Assembly: GCF_014645815.1 (NCBI RefSeq)
Contig: NZ_BMML01000018.1
Location: forward strand, 62,001 to 126,000
DNA length: 64,000 nt
Direction of reading: 5' to 3'
Source of the DNA: Streptomyces fuscichromogenes
GTDB taxonomy: Bacteria; Actinomycetota; Actinomycetes; Streptomycetales; Streptomycetaceae
Shown: piece after piece, positions 33,767 to 43,048 of the stretch
Numbering within the stretch: position 1 is the first letter of the stretch
How the letters are laid out: every line of letters begins with the position of its first letter
Made by a program: the position numbers and the translations under genes
Notes under the pieces: generated by a model
Database searches by the model: none
Told to the model about the DNA's origin: nothing
Seen by the model: the letters and a program-made list of their open reading frames with translations, nothing else

Positions 33767-34492
33767 ATGAGTGTGACGAGTCGGTACCGGCATGCCTGGG
33801 AAGGCTTCTGGCAGGAAGCCCCCGACGAGCCCGGGGCGGTGTTCTGGGACGCCGAACCGGACGTGACCGCCGCGGTCCACGTCGCGCTCTTCGAACCCCA
33901 TGTCGCCGACCCGGGCCTGCCCCTGGTCGACCTCGGCTGCGGCAACGGCACCCAGACCCGCTACCTGGCCCAGCGCTTTCCGCGCGTCCTGGGCGCCGAC
34001 ATCTCCGAGGCCGCCCTGGACCACGCCCGGCACGCCGATCCCGCCGGACAGGCCCGGTACCGGCTCCTCGACGCGGCCGAGAAGAGCGAGGCGGAGGCCC
34101 TGCACACGGAGCTCGGCGATGCCAACGTCTACATGCGGGGCGTCCTGCACCAGTGCGAACCGGACGACCGGCAACCGCTGGCCGACTCCATCGCCACCCT
34201 CGTCGGCAGCCGCGGCCGGGCCTTCCTCGTCGAGCTCTCCGAGGCCGCCCGCACCGTCCTCGGCGGCCTGGCCCAGAGCCCGTCCGGGCCGCCGCCCAAG
34301 CTCGCCCCGATCTTCCGCCACGGGATCGCCCCCGGCGAGGTCGCCGACGACGCGGTGCCCGCGTACCTGCGCAGCGCCGGCCTCACCGTCCTCGCGACCG
34401 GTGAACTGCCCCTGACGACCACGGAGTCCACGCCGGACGGCGAGCTCATCGTGCTGCCCTCGAAGTGGGTGCTGGTGGGCCGGGAGAGCTGA
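33767..34492 (+). CDS. Class I SAM-dependent methyltransferase
   Basis: A 241-residue protein with motif I LVDLGCGNGTQTRYLA, motif II VLGADISEAALDHARH and a later AFLVELSEAARTVLGGLAQS segment. The substrate is not evident. ATG 33767 has GGGGAG 6 bases upstream; the TTG at 33761 is a less likely start. The 134-base gap before it holds a small inverted repeat ATGAC-GGCG-GTCAT (33726-33739) but no gene. It converges on the ABC permease gene with 41 bases between stops. Confidence 0.85.
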   Translation: MSVTSRYRHAWEGFWQEAPDEPGAVFWDAEPDVTAAVHVALFEPHVADPGLPLVDLGCGNGTQTRYLAQRFPRVLGADISEAALDHARHADPAGQARYRLLDAAEKSEAEALHTELGDANVYMRGVLHQCEPDDRQPLADSIATLVGSRGRAFLVELSEAARTVLGGLAQSPSGPPPKLAPIFRHGIAPGEVADDAVPAYLRSAGLTVLATGELPLTTTESTPDGELIVLPSKWVLVGRES

Positions 34493-34533
34493 GGGCCGGC
34501 GGAACCCCCCGGCCCGGTCACGGGCGTGGCCCC

Positions 34534-35373
34534 TCAGTCGATCCCGGACCGTTCCACGCCCGCCACGATCCACCGCTGGAAGCACAGGAACACGACCAGC
34601 AGCGGCAGGATCGACACGGCCGCCGCGACGAACAGTTCGTGGACTCTGACGACCTGGGACGTGGTGAAGGAGGCGAGCGCCACCTGCACCGTCCAGGCGT
34701 TCCGGTCCTGCCCGATCACCAGCGGCCACAGGAAGGAGTTCCACGCGCCGACGAACACGATCGTCCCGACGGCGGCGAAGACGGGCCTGGCGTTCGGCAC
34801 GACGACCAGCCAGTACGTCCGCCACTGACCCAGCCCGTCGACCTGCGCGGCGTCCTCCAGCTCCGCCGGGAAGCCCAGGAAGTACTGCCGGAAGACGAAA
34901 CAGGCGAAGGCCGGGAACAGCGTCGGGACGATCAGCCCCCGACAGGTCGAGATCCAGCCCAGCGACGACACGAGCACGAAGCTCGGGACGAAGGTGACGG
35001 CGGCCGGGACCAGCAGCGTGCCGAGGACGGCGTAGCAGACCTTGTCGGCGTGCCGGTAGGGGACGCGGGCGAGGCCGTACCCGGCGAGCGAGGCGAGCGG
35101 CAGCGTGCCGAGCGTCGTCGCGACGGCGATCAGCGCGGAGTTGAGCAGGGAGCGGGCGAACGGAACGGAGGTGTCGTCGAAGAGCTCGGTGATGTTCCCC
35201 CAGCGCGGTTTTGAGGGGAAGAAGGTCCATTCGGGGGCCGTGATGTCCTGCTCGCTCGACAGTCCGTTGCGCACCAGGAGATAGAAGGGGACGAGGAAGA
35301 GAACCGCGAGCGCGATCAACAGGACGAGCCGCAGGGCGCGTCCGACCCGTACCACCGCGTCCTCCTTGGTCAC
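34534..35373 (-). CDS. Sugar-type ABC transporter permease (MalG-like)
   Basis: A 279-residue inner-membrane permease with about six helices. The EAA-loop ELEDAAQVDGLGQWRTYWLV (EAAxxDG signature) contacts the ATPase. GTG 35373 overlaps the stop of the upstream permease by four bases (GTGA) and has AGGAGG upstream. It is the last gene of binding protein-permease-permease. No ATPase gene is present; in Streptomyces such importers commonly share the MsiK ATPase encoded elsewhere. Confidence 0.92.
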   Translation of the reverse strand: MTKEDAVVRVGRALRLVLLIALAVLFLVPFYLLVRNGLSSEQDITAPEWTFFPSKPRWGNITELFDDTSVPFARSLLNSALIAVATTLGTLPLASLAGYGLARVPYRHADKVCYAVLGTLLVPAAVTFVPSFVLVSSLGWISTCRGLIVPTLFPAFACFVFRQYFLGFPAELEDAAQVDGLGQWRTYWLVVVPNARPVFAAVGTIVFVGAWNSFLWPLVIGQDRNAWTVQVALASFTTSQVVRVHELFVAAAVSILPLLVVFLCFQRWIVAGVERSGID

Positions 35374-36296
35374 CGCTCCCTCCTGCCCAGTCCCAGCCGG
35401 CGCGCCTGACCGACCGTCACCACCGCGATGACCAGCGAGAGGATCACCGCGCCCGCGCTGCCGAGCCCGAGGTTCTGCCCCTGGCCGAGCGCGGTGTAGT
35501 AGAGGTAGACGAGCGGCGGACGGGCGTAGGGCGGGTAACCGCGGGCGTCCGAGAGCAGGTTGTAGAACTCGTCGAAGGCCTGGAAGGCGTTGATGACGAG
35601 GAGCAGGACGACCGCGACCGACGTGGCGCGCAGCTGGGGCAGCGTGATGTGGCGCAGCACCTGCCGGCCGGGCCGGGCGCCGTCGACCGCGGCGGCCTCG
35701 TACAGAGCGGGGTCGATCCGCTGGAGCCCGGCCAGGAAGAGGATCATGAAGAAGCCCGCCTGCAGCCACAGCCGCACGGTGACGATCACCAGCCAGTACC
35801 AGGGCGGGTCGGTGACGGACAGCCAGGCGACCGGATCGCCGCCGGACCAGCCGAGCACGGTGTTGGCGAGCCCGAACCGCACCCCGCTGAAGACGGACAT
35901 CTTCCAGACGAGGGCGGCGACGACGTAACTGCACGCGGCCGGCAGGAAGAACACCGACCGGAAGAACGCCCGTGCCCTGCGCACCCGGTTGACCATCAGG
36001 GCGAGTGAGAGGGAGAACGCGTACGTCGTGGGCACGATGAACGCGGTGAAGACCAGGAAGGTGCGCAGGCTGTCGAGGAAGGCGTCGTCCGACAGCATGG
36101 CCGTGTAGTTGTCGAGGCCCACGAAGTCGGTGGGCGTGACGGTGTTGTGGGCGTCGAAGAAGCTGAGGGCGATGCTCCACAGCAGCGGGAGGTACGTGAA
36201 CAGGCCGAGCCCGAGAGCGAACGGGCCTACGAAGATCCAGAACCAGCGGGTGCGGCTGCGGGCCCTGCGCCGGGCCGGCCCGGCGTCGGCCGTCAC
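35370..36296 (-). CDS. Sugar-type ABC transporter permease (MalF-like)
   Basis: A 308-residue permease with a cytoplasmic Arg-rich N-terminus, six predicted helices (FWIFVGPFALGLGLFTYLPL first) and the coupling loop DPALYEAAAVDGARPGRQVL. GTG 36296 overlaps the binding-protein stop by four bases. It pairs with the MalG-like permease to form the channel. Confidence 0.92.
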   Translation of the reverse strand: MTADAGPARRRARSRTRWFWIFVGPFALGLGLFTYLPLLWSIALSFFDAHNTVTPTDFVGLDNYTAMLSDDAFLDSLRTFLVFTAFIVPTTYAFSLSLALMVNRVRRARAFFRSVFFLPAACSYVVAALVWKMSVFSGVRFGLANTVLGWSGGDPVAWLSVTDPPWYWLVIVTVRLWLQAGFFMILFLAGLQRIDPALYEAAAVDGARPGRQVLRHITLPQLRATSVAVVLLLVINAFQAFDEFYNLLSDARGYPPYARPPLVYLYYTALGQGQNLGLGSAGAVILSLVIAVVTVGQARRLGLGRRER

Positions 36297-37537
36297 GGCT
36301 TCCTCTTCACCCGGTCGAGCTCGGCCGACACCTTGCCGACCACCGCCCGCAGTTCGCTCTCCGGGTTCGCCCCGCTCCTGATGATCCGGTTCAGCGCGTC
36401 CTGGTAGGCGGTCTGGGCGGCCGGGGTCCACAACAGCGCCTGGGCGTAGCCGTGTTCGGTGGTGAGACGGACCGCCTCGGCGGCCGCACCGGTCTTCAGC
36501 CTGTCGGCGTTCTTCGCCAGGGAGACCCGGGCGGGGATGTGGAAGCCGTAGGAGAGCGCGAAGTCCTCCTGGTAGTCGGTACGTTCGACCCACAGCCACT
36601 TCACGAAGTCCTCGGCCGCGGCCCGGTGCGCGCTGCGGGCGCTGACGGCGGCCCCGTAGGCACCGACGGGAACGACGGGTGCGCCCGATCCGTCCTCGGG
36701 GAACGGCAGCACCCCGAAGTCGTCGCCGAGTTCCCTCCGCACCTGGGGCAGTGCCCACAGGCCGGACCACTGCATGGCGGTCAGGCCCTGGACGAACGCG
36801 GACGGGTCCGGCCAGTCGGCGGGGGCGCCGAGGAGCAGGGACCCGTCGGCGTACAGCCGGTGGAGCCTGGCGAGAGTGCGGGCCGCGGCCGGGTCGTCGA
36901 AGCCCACCCTGCCGTCCTCGGTGACGAGCCGGAGCCCGGCCGCGTACAGCGGAGTCGCCCCGAGGGCGCCGGCGCCGCCGTCGTTGCCCAGGAAGAGTCC
37001 CTTGACCTTCTTCGTGGTCAGTCTCCCGGCGGCGTCGACCAGCGCGTCCAGGGTGTCCGGCGGCTCCACCGCGGCATCGCCCAGCACGCTTCTGCGGTAG
37101 TAGAGCAGTTGGGTGTCGATGACCTGGGGGATGCCCCAGATCCTCCCGTCGTACGTCTTCGGGGTGAGCACGGCGGGGTTGAAGTCGTCCTTGACGCCGT
37201 CGAGCAGGTGGCTGAGGTCGACGACCTGGCCGCTCTGGATCTGGTCGAGGGTGGGACCGCCCTCGAAGACGTCGGGACCGGAGCCGGTGAGCAGTGCGGC
37301 GGCGGTCTGCTGGTCGTAGTTCCCGGGCCGCCACTGGACGCTGACCCCGGCCTTCCGGTACGCGGCGGCGTACCGCTCCACGGCCTGCTCGGTGCCCGTC
37401 TCGCCGTACTGGTGGTACCACTGCGACAGCCTGGGCCCGGCGCCGGTGTCGTCGCCGCGTCCGGTGTCGGACCCGCAGGCGGTGAGCAGCCCGGCGCCCG
37501 CTCCCGCGGCGAGCAGTGCCCTGCGGCTGATGGTCAT
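36293..37537 (-). CDS. ABC transporter solute-binding lipoprotein
   Basis: A 414-residue type-1 extracellular binding protein. The N-terminus MTISRRALLAAGAGAGLLTA ends in a lipobox (LTAC) for lipid anchoring, and the twin arginine may allow Tat export. The mature domain has TGSGPDVFEGGPTLDQIQSG, a hinge region and FGVLPFPEDGSGAPVVPVGA typical of the carbohydrate-binding family. ATG 37537 has AGGGGG about 7 bases upstream. It is first in the operon and divergent from the D-aminopeptidase gene. The divergent peptidases make a muropeptide or amino-sugar ligand plausible, but sequence alone indicates only a sugar-type protein. Confidence 0.92.
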   Translation of the reverse strand: MTISRRALLAAGAGAGLLTACGSDTGRGDDTGAGPRLSQWYHQYGETGTEQAVERYAAAYRKAGVSVQWRPGNYDQQTAAALLTGSGPDVFEGGPTLDQIQSGQVVDLSHLLDGVKDDFNPAVLTPKTYDGRIWGIPQVIDTQLLYYRRSVLGDAAVEPPDTLDALVDAAGRLTTKKVKGLFLGNDGGAGALGATPLYAAGLRLVTEDGRVGFDDPAAARTLARLHRLYADGSLLLGAPADWPDPSAFVQGLTAMQWSGLWALPQVRRELGDDFGVLPFPEDGSGAPVVPVGAYGAAVSARSAHRAAAEDFVKWLWVERTDYQEDFALSYGFHIPARVSLAKNADRLKTGAAAEAVRLTTEHGYAQALLWTPAAQTAYQDALNRIIRSGANPESELRAVVGKVSAELDRVKRKP

Positions 37538-37561
37538 GGTGCATGCCCCCTGACGGTGGTC

Positions 37562-37576
37562 GTTGCACGGTCCAAC
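37562..37576. promoter_or_regulatory. Operator-like repeat GTTGCAC-G-GTCCAAC
   Basis: A near-perfect inverted repeat (6 of 7 base pairs match) 25 bases upstream of the binding-protein gene in the 165-base divergent region. It could be a repressor site for the importer, and perhaps for the peptidase genes. No regulator gene is adjacent. Confidence 0.4.
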
Positions 37577-37702
37577 GATCAGTCGGGCGGCGGGATTACG
37601 ACGGGAGCGGTGCGGCACTCTGTCCGAATCGGGGGACACCCGCCCGCCGGTGCGGCGCCGCTCCTTGGGAAGTTCCCCGGCCGACGCGTAACGTGAGGCA
37701 CC

Positions 37703-38536
37703 ATGAAGATCCTCATCAGCGCCGACATGGAGGGCGCCACCGGGGTGACCTGGCCCGGCGATGTGCTGCCCGGTGCGCCGCAGTGGGAGCGGTGCCGTCC
37801 GATGTTCACCTCCGACGTCAACGCCGCCGTCCTCGGCTTCTACGACGGCGGCGCCGACGAGGTCCTCATCAACGAGGCCCACTGGAGCATGCGCAACCTG
37901 CTCCTGGAGCAGCTCGACGACCGCGCCGAGATGATCACGGGCCGCCACAAGACGCTGTCCATGGTCGAGGGGGTCCAGCACGGTGACGTCGACGGCATCG
38001 CCTTCGTCGGCTACCACACCGGCGCCGGCATGGAGGGCGTCCTCGCCCACACCTATCTCCCCAACTCCGTCACCGGCGTCTGGCTGAACGACGTCCGCGC
38101 CAGCGAGGGCCTGCTCAACGCGCACGTCGTCGCCGAGTACGGCGTCCCGGTCGTCCTCGTCACCGGCGACGACCTGGCCTGCGAGGACGCCCTCGGCTAC
38201 GCGCCCGAGGCGCTCAAGGTCGCCGTCAAGGACCATGTGTCGAGGTACGCGGCCGTGTGCCGGACGCCCGCCCGGACCGCCGCCGACATCCGCGCCGCCG
38301 CCAAGGAAGCGGCCCGGCTCGCGGTGCGGCACGAGCCCGTGACCGGCGGGCCGTTCACCGTAGCCCTGGAGTTCGACGCCGAGCACCTCGCCCTGGCCGC
38401 CACCGTCGTCCCCGGCGTGGACCAGGTCGGCGAGCGGAAGGTGGCGTACACCGAGGGGACCATGTACGACGGCATCCGCACCTTCAAGGCGGTCACCACG
38501 ATCGTCTCGGCCGCGGTGGAGGAGCAGTATGGCTGA
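37703..38536 (+). CDS. M55-family D-aminopeptidase (DppA-like)
   Basis: A 277-residue zinc aminopeptidase that releases N-terminal D-amino acids such as D-Ala from short peptides. The metal-site N-terminus MKILISADMEGATGV is characteristic, with HWSMRNLLLEQLDDRAEMI, GIAFVGYHTGAG and NDVRASEGLLNAHVVAEYG further on. The family forms decamers. GAGG lies 4 bases before ATG 37703. It overlaps the following M20 peptidase by 8 bases, so the two are coupled and probably act in sequence on D-amino-acid peptides from cell-wall turnover. Confidence 0.92.
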   Translation: MKILISADMEGATGVTWPGDVLPGAPQWERCRPMFTSDVNAAVLGFYDGGADEVLINEAHWSMRNLLLEQLDDRAEMITGRHKTLSMVEGVQHGDVDGIAFVGYHTGAGMEGVLAHTYLPNSVTGVWLNDVRASEGLLNAHVVAEYGVPVVLVTGDDLACEDALGYAPEALKVAVKDHVSRYAAVCRTPARTAADIRAAAKEAARLAVRHEPVTGGPFTVALEFDAEHLALAATVVPGVDQVGERKVAYTEGTMYDGIRTFKAVTTIVSAAVEEQYG

Positions 38537-39833
38537 CCAGCAGGCACTGGACGAGGTCGTCCGGTTCACCTCCGAGCTGATCCGGATCGACACCAGCAAC
38601 TTCGGCGGCGGCGACTGCCGGGAGCGGCCCGCCGCCGAGTACGCGGCCGAGCGGCTCGCGGAAGCGGGTCTGGAGCCGGTCCTCCTGGAGCGGACCGCGG
38701 GGCGCACCAACGTCGTCGCCCGCATCGAGGGGACGGACCCGACCGCGGACGCGCTCCTGGTCCACGGCCACCTCGACGTCGTACCCGCCCAGGCCGCCGA
38801 CTGGAGCGTCGACCCGTTCTCCGGGGAGATCCGCGACGGGGTGGTGTGGGGGCGGGGCGCCGTCGACATGAAGAACATGGACGCGATGATCCTGGCGGTG
38901 GTGCGGGCCTGGGCCCGGGAAGGGGTACGGCCGCGGCGGGACATCGTCGTCGCCTTCACCGCCGACGAGGAGGCCAGCGCCGCGGACGGCTCCGGGTTCC
39001 TCGCCGACCACCACCCCGAACTGTTCGAGGGCTGCACCGAGGGCGTCGGCGAGTCCGGCGCCTTCACCTTCCACGACGGCACCGGACGGCACCTCTACCC
39101 CGTCGCCGCCGGGGAGCGCGGCACCGCCTGGCTCAAGCTCACCGCGCGCGGCCGGGCCGGACACGGCTCCAAGGTCAACAAGGAGAACGCGGTCACCCGG
39201 CTCGCCGCCGCCGTCACCCGCATCGGCGAGCACCAGTGGCCGCTCCGCCTCACCCCGACCGTCTCCGCCGCCCTCACCGAACTCGCCGCCCTCTACGGCA
39301 TCGAGCCCGATCTGCACGAGGTCGACCTGCTCCTCGACAAGCTCGGCCCGGCCGCCAAGCTGGTCGAGGCCACCGTCCGCAACAGCGCCAACCCGACCAT
39401 GCTGAACGCCGGTTACAAGGTCAACGTGATCCCCGGCGAGGCCGTCGCCTTCGTCGACGGACGCTATCTGTACGGCACCGAGGAGGAGTTCCGCGCCACC
39501 CTCGACCGGCTCACCGGCCCCGACGTCGCCTGGGAGTTCCAGCACCGCGAGGTCGCCCTCCAGGCACCGCTGGACTCACCGACGTACGCCCGGATGCGGG
39601 CCGCCGTCGAGGAGTTCGCCCCCGAGGGGCACGTGGTGCCGTACTGCATGTCGGGCGGCACCGACGCCAAGCAGTTCTCCCGGCTCGGCATCACCGGCTA
39701 CGGCTTCGCCCCGCTCAAGCTGCCCGAGGACCTGGACTACCAGGCCCTGTTCCACGGCGTCGACGAACGCGTCCCCGTCGCGGCCCTGCACTTCGGCGTC
39801 CAGGTCCTGGACCGCTTCCTGCGCACGGCGTAG
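38529..39833 (+). CDS. M20/M25/M40-family metallopeptidase
   Basis: A 434-residue cytosolic zinc peptidase. Metal ligands and catalytic residues are visible in LLVHGHLDVVPAQ, GRGAVDMKNMDAMI, FTADEEAS and the C-terminal FHGVDERVPV. The dimerisation lid domain lies in the middle (GRAGHGSKVNKENAV). ATG 38529 lies inside the end of the D-aminopeptidase gene with GGAGGAG just upstream. It probably cleaves dipeptides or N-acyl amino acids; acyl-peptide specificity cannot be told from sequence. Confidence 0.92.
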   Translation: MADQQALDEVVRFTSELIRIDTSNFGGGDCRERPAAEYAAERLAEAGLEPVLLERTAGRTNVVARIEGTDPTADALLVHGHLDVVPAQAADWSVDPFSGEIRDGVVWGRGAVDMKNMDAMILAVVRAWAREGVRPRRDIVVAFTADEEASAADGSGFLADHHPELFEGCTEGVGESGAFTFHDGTGRHLYPVAAGERGTAWLKLTARGRAGHGSKVNKENAVTRLAAAVTRIGEHQWPLRLTPTVSAALTELAALYGIEPDLHEVDLLLDKLGPAAKLVEATVRNSANPTMLNAGYKVNVIPGEAVAFVDGRYLYGTEEEFRATLDRLTGPDVAWEFQHREVALQAPLDSPTYARMRAAVEEFAPEGHVVPYCMSGGTDAKQFSRLGITGYGFAPLKLPEDLDYQALFHGVDERVPVAALHFGVQVLDRFLRTA

Positions 39834-39859
39834 CACGGCACAGGCGAGAAGGAGAGAAC

Positions 39860-41794
39860 GTGGAGACGAAGGCGTACGGCTCGTGGCCCTCACCCGTCGA
39901 CGCGGCCCTGGCCGCGGCGCACGACGGCTTTGCCGAATGGGTGGGCTTCGTCGGCGACGAACCCTGGTGGACCGAACCCCGGCCGGCCGAGGGCGGCCGC
40001 AGGACCCTGGTACGCGGCAGCACCGGGGAGTCCGTGCTGCCCGCGCCGTGGAACATCCGCAGCCGGGTCATCGAGTACGGCGGCCGGCCGTGGGCCGGTG
40101 CCGTGCCCGACGGCGGCGGTCGACCGCTGCTGGTCTTCGTGCACTTCGACGACCAGCGGCTGTACCTGTACCGGCCCGGCCAGGAGCCCCGGCCGCTGAC
40201 CCCGCCCGGACCCCGTTGGGCCGACCCGCAGTTGCTGCTCGACCGGGGTGAGGTCTGGTGCGTCCTGGAGGAGTTCACGGGAGCCGCACCCACCGACGTA
40301 CGGCGGGTGCTCGCCGCCGTACCGCTGGACGGCTCGGCCGCCGACGACCGGGCCGCCGTACGCGAACTCACCGACGACCGGCGCCGGTTCGTCACCGGGC
40401 CGCGCCTGACGCAGGACGGGCGGCGGGCCGCGTGGCTGGCCTGGGACCATCCGCGGATGCCCTGGGACGGCACGGAACTGCTGGTCGGCGAGGTCGGCGC
40501 GGACGGGACCCTGCACTCGGTCCGTACCGTGGCCGGCGGTCCCACGGAGGCCGTCGCGCAGGCGGAGTGGTCCGCGGACGGCCGGCTGCTGTACACCAGC
40601 GACCGCAGCGGCTGGTGGAACCTGTACCGCGACGACGAACCGCTGTGTCCGCGCGCGGAGGAGTTCGCGGGACCGCTCTGGCGGCTCGGCCAGAACTGGT
40701 TCGCACCGCTGGACGACGGGCGCGTCGCCGTCCTGCACGGCCGCGGCCCGCTGGCACTCGGGACACTCGATCCGGAGACCGGCGAGATCGCCGACGCCGC
40801 CGGGCCGTGGACCGAGTTCTCCGCCACCCTCGCCGTGCACGGCACCCGTGTGCTCGCGGTCGGCGCCGGCCCGCGCACCGCCCACGAGGTCGTCGAACTC
40901 GACACCGCCTCCGGCCGCACCCGGGTCGTCGGCACCCCGCACCAGGACCCGGTCGACCCCGCCTACTACCCCGAGCCGCAGGTCCGCACCTTCACCGGTC
41001 CGGGCGGCCGCGAGGTGCACGCCCACGTCCATCCGCCCCACCACCCCCACCACACCGCTCCCGAGGGCGAGCTGCCGCCGTACGTCGTCTGGGCGCACGG
41101 CGGCCCCACCAGCAGGACACCGCTCGTCCTCGATCTCGCGATCGCCTACTTCACCTCCCGCGGCATCGGGGTCGCGGAGGTCAACTACGGCGGCTCCACC
41201 GGATACGGGCGGGAGTACCGGGAGCGGCTGCGCGAGCGGTGGGGCGTGGTCGACGTCGAGGACTGCGCGGCCGTCGCGCTCGCCCTCGCCGACGAGGGCA
41301 CCGCCGACCGCGCCCGGCTGGCGATCCGCGGCGGCAGCGCCGGCGGCTGGACCGCCGCCGCCTCCCTGACCGGCACCGACGTCTACGCCTGCGGCACCAT
41401 CTCCTACCCCGTCCTCGACCTCGCCGGCTGGGGCGAGGGGGAGACCCACGACTTCGAGTCCCAGTACCTGGAATCCCTGATCGGCCCGCTGGCCGAGGTG
41501 CCCGAGCGGTATGTCGAGCGGTCGCCCAGCGAGCACGCCGACCGGCTCACCGCGCCCTTCCTGCTGCTCCAGGGGCTGGACGACGTGATCTGTCCGCCCG
41601 CGCAGTGCGAGCGCTTCCTCGCCCGGCTCGACGGCCGCCCGGTGCCGCACGCCTACCTCACCTTCACGGGCGAGGGCCACGGCTTCCGGCGCGCGGAGAC
41701 CCTGGTCCGCGCGCTGGAAGCCGAGCTCGCCCTATACGCTCAGGTGTTCGGGCTGGACGTGCCCGGAATCCCGGAGCTGGAGCTGACGAAGTGA
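39860..41794 (+). CDS. S9 prolyl-oligopeptidase-family serine peptidase
   Basis: A 644-residue cytosolic peptidase. The N-terminal half is a beta-propeller (for example AEWSADGRLLYTSDRSGWWN). The C-terminal alpha/beta hydrolase has the nucleophile in IRGGSAGGWTAA, the acid in LQGLDDVICPP and the base in GEGHGFRR, the triad of acylaminoacyl peptidase/dipeptidyl peptidase types. GTG 39860 is chosen for AAGGAGA 5 bases upstream. It is third in the peptidase run, with GTGA overlap to the carboxypeptidase gene. Confidence 0.92.
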   Translation: METKAYGSWPSPVDAALAAAHDGFAEWVGFVGDEPWWTEPRPAEGGRRTLVRGSTGESVLPAPWNIRSRVIEYGGRPWAGAVPDGGGRPLLVFVHFDDQRLYLYRPGQEPRPLTPPGPRWADPQLLLDRGEVWCVLEEFTGAAPTDVRRVLAAVPLDGSAADDRAAVRELTDDRRRFVTGPRLTQDGRRAAWLAWDHPRMPWDGTELLVGEVGADGTLHSVRTVAGGPTEAVAQAEWSADGRLLYTSDRSGWWNLYRDDEPLCPRAEEFAGPLWRLGQNWFAPLDDGRVAVLHGRGPLALGTLDPETGEIADAAGPWTEFSATLAVHGTRVLAVGAGPRTAHEVVELDTASGRTRVVGTPHQDPVDPAYYPEPQVRTFTGPGGREVHAHVHPPHHPHHTAPEGELPPYVVWAHGGPTSRTPLVLDLAIAYFTSRGIGVAEVNYGGSTGYGREYRERLRERWGVVDVEDCAAVALALADEGTADRARLAIRGGSAGGWTAAASLTGTDVYACGTISYPVLDLAGWGEGETHDFESQYLESLIGPLAEVPERYVERSPSEHADRLTAPFLLLQGLDDVICPPAQCERFLARLDGRPVPHAYLTFTGEGHGFRRAETLVRALEAELALYAQVFGLDVPGIPELELTK

Positions 41795-42723
41795 CCGAAG
41801 TGACCGCGCTGACCAGACCGCCGAGGCTCTCCGCCGGGGCGCGGGTCGCCGTCGTGGCGCCGAGCGGGCCGGTGCTGGAGGAGCGGCTCCAGGCGGGCCT
41901 CGACATCCTGCGCGGCTGGGACCTCGACCCGGTCGTGGCACCCCACGCGCTCGCCAGGGACGGCGACCTGGGGTACCTCGCGGGCTCCGACGCCGACCGC
42001 GCGGCCGACCTCCAGCGGGCCTGGTGCGACCCGTCCGTGTCCGCCGTGCTCTGCGCGCGTGGCGGCTACGGCGCCCAGCGCCTCGTCGACCTGCTCGACT
42101 GGGAGGCACTGCGGGCGGCCGGGCCCAAGGCGTTCGTCGGCTTCAGCGACGCGACCGTGCTGCACGAGGCGTTCGCGACCCGGCTCGGGCTCGCCACCCT
42201 GTACGGGCCGGTGGCCGCGGGCGCCGACTTCGTCAAGAGCACCGAGGCACAGGACCATCTGCGGGCCACCCTGTTCGCCCCGGAGACGGTCCGTACGATC
42301 CCCTCCCGGGGTGCCGCGCTCGTCGGCGGCCGGGCCACCGGCGTCACGGTCGGCGGCTGCCTGCGGCTGCTCGCGGCCGGGCTGGGCACCCCGCACACCC
42401 ACCCCGGCGCCCGCGGCGGACTGCTCGTCCTGGAGGACGTCGGGGAGCGGCCGTACAGCCTCGACCGGAGCATCACCCAGCTGCTGCGGTCCGGCTGGCT
42501 CGACGGCGTCGCCGGGATCGTGCTCGGCTCCTGGGACCGGTGCGGGCCGTACCAGGAGGTACGGCCGATGCTCGCCGACCGGCTCGGCGGGCTCGGCGTG
42601 CCGGTGCTGGAGGAGTTCGGGTTCGGGCACTGCGAGGCGGCCCTGACCGTCCCGCTCGGGGTGGCCGCGGAGCTGGACGCGGACGCGGGCACGCTGACCC
42701 TGCGGGAACCGGCCCTGCGCTGA
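41791..42723 (+). CDS. S66-family LD-carboxypeptidase
   Basis: A 310-residue enzyme that trims the terminal D-Ala from muropeptide L,D bonds, or cleaves related microcin-like compounds. Catalytic Ser lies in AFVGFSDATVLHE, Glu in LEDVGERPYSLDRS and His in FGFGHCEAALT, the S66 order. ATP-like motifs are absent. GTG 41791 overlaps the S9 stop (GTGA). With the D-aminopeptidase and M20 enzyme it makes a cell-wall peptide recycling set likely. Confidence 0.92.
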   Translation: MTEVTALTRPPRLSAGARVAVVAPSGPVLEERLQAGLDILRGWDLDPVVAPHALARDGDLGYLAGSDADRAADLQRAWCDPSVSAVLCARGGYGAQRLVDLLDWEALRAAGPKAFVGFSDATVLHEAFATRLGLATLYGPVAAGADFVKSTEAQDHLRATLFAPETVRTIPSRGAALVGGRATGVTVGGCLRLLAAGLGTPHTHPGARGGLLVLEDVGERPYSLDRSITQLLRSGWLDGVAGIVLGSWDRCGPYQEVRPMLADRLGGLGVPVLEEFGFGHCEAALTVPLGVAAELDADAGTLTLREPALR

Positions 42724-42783
42724 GCTCACCCGGAGGGCCGCGTCCGGCGGGCGCGGTCCGGGCCCCGGGACCACCCTGGTCGC

Positions 42784-43029
42784 ATGAGCCCGAAGACCTC
42801 GGCGAAGCGGGACCGGACCGACGGCCGGCGCGGCGTGCTGCTGACCCCGGGCAGGATCGCCGTGCTGCTGCTCGGTGTCCTCGGCCTGGTCTTCGTCTTC
42901 GAGAACACCCACGCCACCGAGATCCGGTTCCTGGTCCCCGTGGTCACCACCCCCCTGTGGATCGCCCTGCTCGTCACCGGGGCCATCGGCGCGCTCTGCG
43001 GGGCGTATTTCATGAAACGCCGCAGCTAG
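42784..43029 (+). CDS. LapA-like (DUF1049) small membrane protein
   Basis: An 81-residue protein with a basic N-terminus and two membrane helices (IAVLLLGVLGLVFVFEN and PLWIALLVTGAIGALCGAYF) joined by the short TEIRFLVPVVTT loop that typifies LapA/DUF1049 proteins. The role is unknown; in some bacteria the family assists lipopolysaccharide assembly, which does not apply to this Gram-positive. Confidence 0.82.
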   Translation: MSPKTSAKRDRTDGRRGVLLTPGRIAVLLLGVLGLVFVFENTHATEIRFLVPVVTTPLWIALLVTGAIGALCGAYFMKRRS

Positions 43030-43048
43030 CTCCGCGTAGGGTGACGGG

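Noticed and set aside
36293-42723. Missing ABC ATPase as evidence of a broken transporter
   Set aside because: Streptomyces sugar importers commonly lack a local ATPase and share MsiK, so absence is normal.
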